From positions 1-7,028 of the forward strand of contig MKRS01000534.1 in assembly GCA_001897035.1 (NCBI GenBank): DNA of 7,028 nucleotides. The letters are read 5' to 3'. Numbering within the stretch: position 1 is the first letter of the stretch; every line of letters starts with the position of its first letter. The stretch comes from Bacteroidales bacterium 45-6. Lineage in GTDB: Bacteria; Bacteroidota; Bacteroidia; Bacteroidales; Dysgonomonadaceae. Positions 1 through 5,750 of the stretch are shown here, in pieces. Made by a program: the position numbers and the translations under genes. Below the pieces are notes generated by a model. It saw only the letters and a list, made by a program, of their open reading frames with translations. It made no database searches and had not been told where the DNA came from.

Positions 1-2130
1 AACAAATCCGGCATTAAAGCGCAAGTGGAATTGGATTTTCAAAACAAAGGGAAAGTTGACCGTAAGAAAGCGTGGGTAAAGCAAGGACAGGATCTATTTG
101 ATATAACCAAGCGTGAACAATACGAAGGGTATATCGTGGAAGATATTTGGTACGATGGCGAACGCTGGAATATGTCGTTTACAAGCAATGATAAGATTAT
201 AGAACAAGGCGTTGTATCGGGGAGTTTGAGTGACGACCTGCTGAAACGAGAGCAAATACGCATGACCATCGAGGCGCATCTTGACAAAGAAATAGTACTC
301 AATCCGCAAGGAATAAAAGTGCTGAGCCTGTTCTTTATCGACAAGGTGGCAAACTACCGGGAGTACGATGCGGAGGGAAACCGCCAAAACGGCAAGTATG
401 CCCGCATCTTCGAAGAGGAATACAACAGTTTGATTCAGAAAGCGAAATATCGTTCTCTATTCAACGAAATGAAAGACCGGGATGTGGAGGTAAGCCAAAT
501 TCATGATGGTTATTTCTCGGTGGACAAACAAAGTAAAGCATCGAACAGGAAAGACAAGTTCGAACGCTTTGTGGATACCTCCGGGAAAACGGCCAAAGAT
601 GATGAAGCCTTCAACTTAATTATGCGCGATAAGGAACGGTTGCTGAGTTTCGACACGCCGCTCCGCTTTATTTTCTCCCACTCCGCCTTGCGTGAGGGTT
701 GGGACAATCCGAATGTGTTCCAAATCTGTACGCTCAACGAAACAACCAAAGAAATAAAGAAACGACAAGAGATTGGTCGTGGACTTCGCTTGTGTGTCAA
801 TCAGGACGGTGAACGGGTAAAAGGTTTTGAGGTAAACACACTGACTGTTATGGCAAACGAAAGCTATGAAGAGTTTGCCAAAGCCTTGCAGAATGAGATA
901 GAGGAAGATACCGGAATCAAGTTCGGTTACCTGCACAAACACTCTTTTGCCCGTATCGAAGTAGGTGCAGAAAATGATAAGGCGATTTATCTGAACGAAG
1001 AAAAATCCGTTCGGCTGTACGACTATTTTGTGGAAAAAGGCTATGTCAGGGAAGAAGTGGTCAATAAGAAGACCAAAGAATTTGCCGCCAAAGTGCAGGA
1101 AAAATTAAAAATAGACTTGCGTGATAACCGGGTGTCTATTCCCGAAGAGTTTGACTATATCAAAATGCCGATTCTGAAAGTATTGAAGCGTATTAGTGGA
1201 AACTTTATGAATATCAAGAATCGAGATGATGTGCGTCGGGTAACGTTCAAAAAAGAGTTCTTTATCAACAACGAAGATTTCAAAAATCTGTGGGATCGGA
1301 TAAAATACAAAACGACCTACTCTGTAAAGATTGATTCTGACAAGTTGATAACGCAATGCGCTCAAAGAATATTCGAAGAAGTGGTTGTAGGCAGAGGACG
1401 TTTTGTTACCCGTAAAATAAAATTAGCGATTACCGAAGGGGGCGTTCTGGAAGGAGAAGATACACCGCGTGAATCGACACGGATTATGGACGATACGGTT
1501 TCTGTACTGCCGGATATTGTTACCTACTTGCAAAACGAGACCGGATTGACCCGGCAATCTATCGTTTCCATCTTGACCGGAAGCAAACGCTTGGATGCGT
1601 TTAAGAAAAATCCGCAAGCCTTTATCGAATCGGTTATTGATATCATTCGTAACGAGATGCGCCTTTTATTGGTCGATGGAATCAAATACAAACGGATTGA
1701 TAATGATATGTGGTGTCAGGAATTATTTGAAAACAAAGAGCTTCAAGGCTATATAAGCAGTAACCTGCTGGAAAGTAATAAATCACCGTATGATTACGTG
1801 ATTTATGATTCGGAAACAGAGCGTAGTATGGCACAACGATTGGAAAGTTCCGACAATGTAAAGGTGTTTACCAAATTACCTTCGTGGTTTAAGATAGACA
1901 CGCCATTGGGAGCATACAATCCCGACTGGGCGCTTGTTTGGGATGATGGTAATGAGCAGAAGCTTTATTTTGTAGTAGAAACGAAGGGGGGATTGTTTGA
2001 AGACGCCATCAAACCAACCGAGAGGGCAAAAATAAACTGTGGTAAGAAACACTTTGCCGCCCTTGAAGCCGGAATAAAATTTGAATTAGCGGATACATTT
2101 GATACATTGCAGGGGAAAATCACCTCTTAA
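1..2130 (+). CDS. res: Type III restriction enzyme Res subunit, C-terminal part (5' end outside window)
   Basis: ATP-dependent translocase/endonuclease subunit that, with a Mod methyltransferase, cleaves unmodified DNA. The frame is open from base 1 to the TAA at 2128-2130, giving 709 residues. Codon 9 is GTG but is not a believable start, because Res proteins are usually around 900-1000 residues and the N-terminal helicase half (Walker A, DExH box) is missing. Counting from the first codon, helicase motif V is REGWDNPN at 231-238 and motif VI is QEIGRGLR at 256-263. A long middle region follows, then a C-terminal PD-(D/E)xK nuclease: NPDW with Asp642, then VETKGG with Glu660 and Lys662. All three catalytic residues are present and the frame is intact, so this end of the protein looks functional. 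The truncation is only the window edge. The mod gene is expected upstream but cannot be seen. Family assignment is very secure. Confidence 0.95.
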   Translation, partial: NKSGIKAQVELDFQNKGKVDRKKAWVKQGQDLFDITKREQYEGYIVEDIWYDGERWNMSFTSNDKIIEQGVVSGSLSDDLLKREQIRMTIEAHLDKEIVLNPQGIKVLSLFFIDKVANYREYDAEGNRQNGKYARIFEEEYNSLIQKAKYRSLFNEMKDRDVEVSQIHDGYFSVDKQSKASNRKDKFERFVDTSGKTAKDDEAFNLIMRDKERLLSFDTPLRFIFSHSALREGWDNPNVFQICTLNETTKEIKKRQEIGRGLRLCVNQDGERVKGFEVNTLTVMANESYEEFAKALQNEIEEDTGIKFGYLHKHSFARIEVGAENDKAIYLNEEKSVRLYDYFVEKGYVREEVVNKKTKEFAAKVQEKLKIDLRDNRVSIPEEFDYIKMPILKVLKRISGNFMNIKNRDDVRRVTFKKEFFINNEDFKNLWDRIKYKTTYSVKIDSDKLITQCAQRIFEEVVVGRGRFVTRKIKLAITEGGVLEGEDTPRESTRIMDDTVSVLPDIVTYLQNETGLTRQSIVSILTGSKRLDAFKKNPQAFIESVIDIIRNEMRLLLVDGIKYKRIDNDMWCQELFENKELQGYISSNLLESNKSPYDYVIYDSETERSMAQRLESSDNVKVFTKLPSWFKIDTPLGAYNPDWALVWDDGNEQKLYFVVETKGGLFEDAIKPTERAKINCGKKHFAALEAGIKFELADTFDTLQGKITS

Positions 2131-2164
2131 TTGAGGATTATATACAGGCATAAGAAAGACTTTG

Positions 2165-2206
2165 TATGTCTATAACATAATGTCTAACATTAAAAATTTA
2201 TGTCTA
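2165..2206. repeat. ATGTCTA repeats with overlapping ATGT...ACAT inverted repeats (possible operator)
   Basis: The heptamer ATGTCTA occurs at 2166-2172, 2180-2186 and 2200-2206; the last copy contains the proposed start codon of the next gene. Two of the copies sit in inverted repeats: TATGT/ACATA (2165-2179, 5-nt spacer) and TAATGT/ACATTA (2178-2192, 3-nt spacer). Their place just upstream of a small gene suggests regulator binding sites. The region is AT-rich, so chance is possible and the function is inferred. A TTTG at 2161-2164 followed 20 bp later by TAACATTA is only a weak promoter match. Confidence 0.35.
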
Positions 2207-2430
2207 TGAATGATTTAACAACCAAGGAGTTTTTCAGGCTATTGTCTGAACCTTCGCAAGTATCAAACAAAGAAATTCAAGCTTCTTATGAATCTTTTGT
2301 TAAGCACATTGAAGAAACAAGCAACTCAGAGGCAGATTACTCGAAAGTGTTTCGTCTATTGAATCACTCCCGTATCGAGATAGATTCAATAAAAACATCA
2401 TCACTTTACGAGTCGGGGGGGGGGATATGA
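2200..2430 (+). CDS. Small protein of unknown function (76 aa), ends at a G10 tract
   Basis: I do not recognise this family. The 76-residue product is polar and probably helical, with no signal peptide or membrane segment. The start at 2200 gives MSMND; ATG at 2206, in frame, is an equally possible start. The gene follows the Res stop codon after 69 bases. Its last codons run through ten consecutive G residues (2415-2424), read as Gly-Gly-Gly, then Ile and the TGA at 2428-2430. That stop overlaps the ATG of the next ORF (ATGA). With 11 or 8 Gs the frame would instead read through Gly-Asp-Met into the next ORF, making one ~215-residue protein. It may therefore be the N-terminal half of a regulator whose expression depends on tract length, or half of a gene split by a homopolymer sequencing error. 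An independent small protein remains possible. Confidence 0.6.
   Translation: MSMNDLTTKEFFRLLSEPSQVSNKEIQASYESFVKHIEETSNSEADYSKVFRLLNHSRIEIDSIKTSSLYESGGGI
2415..2424. repeat. G10 homopolymer tract at the junction of two ORFs
   Basis: Ten consecutive G residues lie in otherwise AT-rich DNA, two bases before the ATG of the downstream ORF. With 10 Gs the upstream frame stops at once (TGA 2428-2430). With 9 Gs it would stop at a TAA three codons after the tract (Tyr-Asp-stop). With 11 or 8 Gs the two ORFs become one. Tracts like this are known to be prone to slipped-strand mispairing, and also to base-count errors in sequencing. The tract could also serve as a purine-rich, Shine-Dalgarno-like element for the downstream start. 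Confidence 0.9.
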
Positions 2431-2846
2431 TTAAGTTTAATTACATCCGAAAGGCTTTGAGCTTTCTACATTCTGAAATGGAATTGCTAAAACTAAAGAT
2501 ACAATACCCGGAAAGATTTTCTCTAACAGAAGAACTATCGTTTAAGTCGGAACTCTATGTAATCCCCAAAGCAAAAGGACTGGGAATTATCGGGCTGGCA
2601 GAATTAGTGATAAGCATTTTTCTTTCAAAAGAAATAAAGAACCGAAACGGTAAACCTGCATCTTTGGTGCAACTGGCAAGAGCTTTTGAATATGTTTTCA
2701 ATTGCAACTTCGGAAGTATATACGATAAGCAGGCAGAGGTATATAACCGAAAATCTTGCAACCTGACAAAATCATTAGATTTCCTCAAAGGGAGTTTGGA
2801 ACGAGGTCGAAAAATCAACCTTTTGAAACAAAATGAAAAAGAATGA
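2427..2846 (+). CDS. RteC-like small regulatory protein (C-terminal-domain homologue)
   Basis: A 139-residue protein that I read as related to the C-terminal part of RteC, the regulator that activates excision genes in the Bacteroides conjugative transposon CTnDOT. The resemblance, judged from memory of the family, is the pattern GLGIIGLAELVISIFLSKEI (51-70), then an N-rich turn, LARAFEYVFNCNFGSIYD (83-100), an E-x-x-x-R/K stretch (104-109) and a basic C-terminal helix with LDFLKGSLERGRK (117-129). RteC itself is about 217 residues. This ORF is shorter, but the upstream small ORF would bring the sum to ~215 if the frames were joined. Its ATG overlaps the upstream stop as ATGA, so translational coupling is likely if the 10-G arrangement is real. 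A strong terminator follows 43 bases downstream. The existence of the coding frame is fairly sure; the RteC relationship is moderate. Confidence 0.65.
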   Translation: MIKFNYIRKALSFLHSEMELLKLKIQYPERFSLTEELSFKSELYVIPKAKGLGIIGLAELVISIFLSKEIKNRNGKPASLVQLARAFEYVFNCNFGSIYDKQAEVYNRKSCNLTKSLDFLKGSLERGRKINLLKQNEKE

Positions 2847-2888
2847 TTTTATAATTAGCTGAATTACTTGTAATTATATTCTAAACTT

Positions 2889-2919
2889 GGGGGAGTAGTT
2901 AACTACTCCCCCTGTTTTT
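2889..2919 (+). terminator. Intrinsic terminator with a perfect 24-bp palindrome
   Basis: Positions 2889-2912 form a perfect palindrome: GGGGGAGTAGTT followed by its exact reverse complement. As RNA it folds into a 10-bp stem with five terminal G-C pairs and a UUAA loop. It is followed by TGTTTTT, a U-rich release tract on the + strand. There is no matching A-rich tract on the left, so it should work mainly rightward, ending the RteC-like transcript and separating it from the HTH/primase operon. Confidence 0.85.
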
Positions 2920-2935
2920 GTATTATCCTTTTCCC

Positions 2936-2965
2936 GAACTTTGCAACAAATCAATAAGTTGCAAA
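2936..2965 (+). promoter_or_regulatory. Candidate promoter -7 box and operator-like inverted repeat before the HTH gene
   Basis: GAACTTTG at 2936-2943 differs from the Bacteroidetes -7 consensus TAnnTTTG at one defined base. A TTTG at 2917-2920 is only 15 bp upstream, shorter than the usual 19-21, so the -33 element is not convincing. Overlapping the -7 candidate is a perfect inverted repeat, TTTGCAAC (2940-2947) and GTTGCAAA (2958-2965), with a 10-nt spacer, ending one base before the ATG of the HTH gene. It could be an autoregulatory operator or a leader hairpin that controls translation initiation. Confidence 0.45.
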
Positions 2966-2966
2966 T

Positions 2967-3326
2967 ATGGAAGTCATTACAATAGACAGCCAAGCATACA
3001 AAGAACTGGTATCTAAAATTAATGCGATAGCCAAGTTCGTCATCGATCATCAGGACGATGATACTGTCAATCCGGACGAAATGTGGGTGGACAGTTACGA
3101 AGTATGCACCTTCCTCAAAATTAGCGAACGAACACTTCAACGTTTACGCACTAAACGGCTAATTTCCTACTCTATCATATCCGGCAAATCATATTACACC
3201 ATTGCAGAAGTTAAGCGAATGCTCTCAGAAAAGAGAATCCGCAGTACCGACGAATGTATGAATGACCTTATAAACAATTATCAACTCCATGCTCAACAAA
3301 GACGAACTGTTAAGACGGACAAATAG
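2967..3326 (+). CDS. Helix-turn-helix (MerR/excisionase-like) DNA-binding protein, mobile-element type
   Basis: A 119-residue DNA-binding protein of the HTH_17/excisionase-like group common on Bacteroidales mobile elements. After a short helical N-terminus (1-35) comes the winged-helix core at about 41-90: a first helix SYEVCTFLKIS, a recognition helix ERTLQRLRTKRL, a wing region around SGKSYYTI and a closing helix AEVKRMLSEK. The C-terminus is polar. The ATG at 2967 is chosen because it follows the terminator and inverted repeat closely. The last 38 bases overlap the start of the primase gene in another frame, indicating an operon with coupled translation. The role is inferred: transcriptional control of the element or recombination directionality (Xis-like). 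It is clearly related to the HTH protein at 5341-5649, mainly in the recognition helix (RTLQR). Confidence 0.88.
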   Translation: MEVITIDSQAYKELVSKINAIAKFVIDHQDDDTVNPDEMWVDSYEVCTFLKISERTLQRLRTKRLISYSIISGKSYYTIAEVKRMLSEKRIRSTDECMNDLINNYQLHAQQRRTVKTDK

Positions 3327-5328
3327 CGGTTTGGATGTATTCAAACACTATATTCCTGTGCAATGGAAAACGGGGCGGAATTTCCTCAATCCTTTGTACG
3401 AAGACCGTAAAGCTTCATGTAATGTATATTTTGACCGTCGAAATAGTGTTTACAAGATAAAAGACTTTGGAAACGATGAGTATAGCGGTGATTGCTTCTT
3501 TTTCGTTGGCAAGTTGAAAGGTTTGCATTGCAACGATGGAGCGGACTTCGTTGAAATTCTGAAAACCATAAACAGGGAGATGTCATTGGGATTGGATAAT
3601 TCCGATTATACCCCTGTTTCGCAATCAACTCCGCAAAAAGGTAGTCTAATCAATTCCGAACCACCTAAAAACAAGCCTTATAATATTATACAACAAAAAT
3701 ACACTCAAAAGGAACTGGACTTTTGGATACAGTCAGGCATTACACCCGACATATTGAAACTATACAAAACAGTATCCCTGAAAGAGTTCAGAAGCGAGAA
3801 TAAGGACAATAAGCCTTTTTACTATACTTCATCAGAGAACGAACCAATTTTCGGTTATATGGGAAAACGGTATGTAAAAATATACCGTCCGTTCTCTGAA
3901 ATTCGTTTTTTATATGGTGGTAATATCGGGGAAAGCTACTGTTTCGGTCTGGAACAATTACCTGCCAAAGGAGATACGCTGTTCATCACGGGGGGAGAAA
4001 AGGATGTGATGACTCTTGCCGCTCACGGCTTTCATGCGATTTGCTTCAACAGCGAAACGTCCACTATTCCGACAGGAATAATCTATAAACTCACATTCCG
4101 ATTTAAGCATATCGTATTGCTCTATGATGCCGATAAAACAGGAATAGATAGTGCAATCAAACACGAAAAAGCATTAGCCGAATATGGTGTAAAACGACTT
4201 CTGTTACCACTTTCAGGAGAAAAAAAAGAGAAAGACATTACCGACTATTTCATTAAAGGAAATAGCCGGAAAGAGTTCCGACAGTTGTTCATCGACTTTC
4301 TTGATAATTTATATAGCGAAACAATGACCATGCTAAAATCCTGTGAAATTGATTTCAATAACCCTCCGGCAAAAGCCGAAGAAGTTATTTCCGCCGGAGA
4401 TGTGCCACTCGGAACACAGGGGAATATCCTTTGTATTACAGGCGGCGAAGGAACCGGAAAAAGCAACTATGTTGCCGCCCTGATTGCAGGTTCGATAATC
4501 AAAGACAGCCGCAATATTGACACTCTGGGCGTAAATGTTCGTGATAATTCCGACGGGAAAGCTGTCCTGCTCTACGATACAGAACAATCTGAAGTTCAGC
4601 TATTCAAGAATGTATCCAATCTTTTGAAACGTGCCAAACTGAACGAAAAACCCGAAGAACTGCGGGCATTCTCCCTTACGGGAATGTCCCGAAAGGAACG
4701 CTTGCAAGCTATTGTTCAGAGTATGGACAAATATCATTACGAATATGAGGGCATTCGCCTGGTCGTTATCGACGGTATTGCGGATTTGGTATTATCTGCC
4801 AATGACGAAGCGGAAAGTATCCGTATTGTGGATGAGCTGTACCGACTGGCAGGGATATACCGCACCTGCATTGTTAGTGTGCTTCATTATGTGCCGAATG
4901 GTTTGAAGTTACGGGGACATTTAGGTTCCGAACTGCAACGCAAAGCGGCTGCAATCGTGAGTATCGAACTCGACAGCGAGCCGTCGGTATCGGTGGTTAA
5001 GGCACTCAAAGTACGGGACGGCAGCCCACTCGACGTTCCTTTGATGCAGTTCTCTTGGGATAAGGAACTGGGAATGCACATTTATATCGGCGAAAAGCCA
5101 CGAGAGGAAAAGGAAAAGCGGAAAGAAAAAGAGTTGGCAACGGTTGCCCGTGAGATATTCGGCGTACAAAAGCACTTGACTTATATCGACCTGTGCGACC
5201 GCATCCAGCAAACAATGGATGTAAAGGAACGTACCGCCAAAAGCTACATTAAGTATATGCGAGAAAAAGAAATAATCATAAAAGATCCGTCCAGTCAGAA
5301 TTATTTTATGATAGGGCATATTATATAA
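3289..5328 (+). CDS. Toprim primase / RecA-like helicase-type ATPase (mobile-element replication protein)
   Basis: A 679-residue replication protein combining priming and helicase-type ATPase modules, like those on Bacteroidales mobilizable elements. Residues 1-110 resemble the N-terminal primase zinc-binding region (NPLYEDRKASCNVYF, KDFGN, GDCFFF), but a full CHC2 zinc ligand set is not evident. The Toprim domain (~225-335) has GGEKD at 235-239 with catalytic Glu237, LLYDADKTG with Asp280 and Asp282, and KDITDYF at 315-321. The RecA/RepA-like ATPase (~365-590) has Walker A GGEGTGKS at 385-392, DTE with Glu432, Walker B LVVIDG with Asp495, and SVLHY at 530-534 followed by RGHLGSE. Residues ~610-679 form a probable winged helix (YIDLCDRI, ERTAKSYIKYMRE). 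The start overlaps the upstream HTH gene by 38 bases. All catalytic motifs are intact, so it looks active. It probably supports replication of an excised element; a plasmid or satellite origin is an alternative. Confidence 0.92.
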   Translation: MLNKDELLRRTNSGLDVFKHYIPVQWKTGRNFLNPLYEDRKASCNVYFDRRNSVYKIKDFGNDEYSGDCFFFVGKLKGLHCNDGADFVEILKTINREMSLGLDNSDYTPVSQSTPQKGSLINSEPPKNKPYNIIQQKYTQKELDFWIQSGITPDILKLYKTVSLKEFRSENKDNKPFYYTSSENEPIFGYMGKRYVKIYRPFSEIRFLYGGNIGESYCFGLEQLPAKGDTLFITGGEKDVMTLAAHGFHAICFNSETSTIPTGIIYKLTFRFKHIVLLYDADKTGIDSAIKHEKALAEYGVKRLLLPLSGEKKEKDITDYFIKGNSRKEFRQLFIDFLDNLYSETMTMLKSCEIDFNNPPAKAEEVISAGDVPLGTQGNILCITGGEGTGKSNYVAALIAGSIIKDSRNIDTLGVNVRDNSDGKAVLLYDTEQSEVQLFKNVSNLLKRAKLNEKPEELRAFSLTGMSRKERLQAIVQSMDKYHYEYEGIRLVVIDGIADLVLSANDEAESIRIVDELYRLAGIYRTCIVSVLHYVPNGLKLRGHLGSELQRKAAAIVSIELDSEPSVSVVKALKVRDGSPLDVPLMQFSWDKELGMHIYIGEKPREEKEKRKEKELATVAREIFGVQKHLTYIDLCDRIQQTMDVKERTAKSYIKYMREKEIIIKDPSSQNYFMIGHII

Positions 5329-5340
5329 AATTCAACAGTT

Positions 5341-5649
5341 ATGTATATAAGTAAAGAAGATTTTGAAGCCTGGATGGAGCGAATTATGTATCGATTCGAC
5401 AAACAAGATAAAACACTTGATAAAATGAGTAAACACAGGAATATATTAGACGGAGAACTCCTGCTTGATAATCAGGATTTGTGTATGTTGCTTAATGTCA
5501 GCAAACGAACTTTGCAACGGTATCGTGCCACGGGAGAATTGCCGTTTCAAACGCTATATCACAAAACTTATTATAAAGAAAGTGATGTTCATGCTTTTAT
5601 TAGAACAAACTTCAACAAAAAAAGGGGAGATAATAACTCTAGCAAGTGA
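5341..5649 (+). CDS. Second helix-turn-helix (excisionase-like) protein
   Basis: A 102-residue DNA-binding protein starting 12 bases after the primase stop, so most likely the last gene of that operon. Residues 5-32 are charged and probably helical (DFEAWMERIMYRFDKQDKTLDKM), a likely dimerisation segment. The winged HTH is at about 41-90: DNQDLCMLLNVS, the recognition helix KRTLQRYRATGEL, a wing at LYHKTYY and a closing helix SDVHAFI. It shares the RTLQR recognition motif and the layout of the HTH protein at 2967-3326 but is diverged elsewhere, so this looks like an old duplication or two members of one family rather than a recent copy. On Bacteroidales elements such proteins often lie beside excision or mobilisation genes; here no mobilisation gene follows. 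Role as a regulator or Xis-like factor is inferred. Confidence 0.86.
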   Translation: MYISKEDFEAWMERIMYRFDKQDKTLDKMSKHRNILDGELLLDNQDLCMLLNVSKRTLQRYRATGELPFQTLYHKTYYKESDVHAFIRTNFNKKRGDNNSSK

Positions 5650-5665
5650 GTGTTGAAAAGTATCT

Positions 5666-5693
5666 AAAGTAGAATTTGGCTATCAGCTACTTT
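5666..5693. repeat. Inverted repeat overlapping the promoter (possible operator or weak terminator)
   Basis: AAAGTAG (5666-5672) and CTACTTT (5687-5693) form a perfect 7-bp inverted repeat with a 14-nt spacer. The -33 TTTG of the next promoter lies inside the spacer. It could be a repressor site for the methyltransferase gene. Alternatively it is a weak hairpin terminator for the HTH operon, since T-rich sequence follows, but the stem is short and AT-rich. Confidence 0.4.
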
Positions 5694-5706
5694 CTTTGTA
5701 ATTTTG
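5675..5706 (+). promoter_or_regulatory. Bacteroidetes-type promoter for the DNA methyltransferase gene
   Basis: TTTG at 5675-5678 and TAATTTTG at 5699-5706 are separated by 20 bp. This fits the known Bacteroidetes housekeeping promoter pattern (TTTG, 19-21 bp, TAnnTTTG) with no mismatch. Transcription would start near 5712-5715, leaving a leader of about 30-40 bases before the start codon. It implies that the methyltransferase is transcribed separately from the HTH/primase operon. Confidence 0.7.
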
Positions 5707-5750
5707 CCACATTGGGCATCTCATGTCTAATGCTTTGATTTTAAATGCAT

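Noticed and set aside
25..27. GTG as a possible start of the restriction subunit
   Set aside because: The frame is open to the left edge and the essential N-terminal helicase motifs of the family are missing, so the real start is upstream of the window.
2122..2136. CCTC...GAGG inverted repeat around the Res stop codon as a terminator
   Set aside because: Only four paired bases, with an AT loop and no U-rich tract downstream.
3289..3600. Complete CHC2 zinc finger at the N-terminus of the primase
   Set aside because: The surrounding primase-like motifs are there, but a regular Cys/His ligand set cannot be found, so only a degenerate or zinc-free version is supported.
4220..4227. A8 tract in the primase gene as a phase-variation site
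   Set aside because: Runs of this size are ordinary in AT-rich Lys/Glu-rich coding DNA, and the frame is intact on both sides.
4921..5319. A 132-codon open frame on the minus strand
   Set aside because: It lies wholly antisense to the primase-ATPase gene, whose motifs confirm the + strand. The translation shows no recognisable domain. The same applies to the other minus-strand frames under the Res and primase genes.
5465..5656. A second + strand open frame overlapping the 5341-5649 HTH gene
   Set aside because: It is the shifted frame of the HTH coding sequence; the HTH motif is only in the frame starting at 5341.
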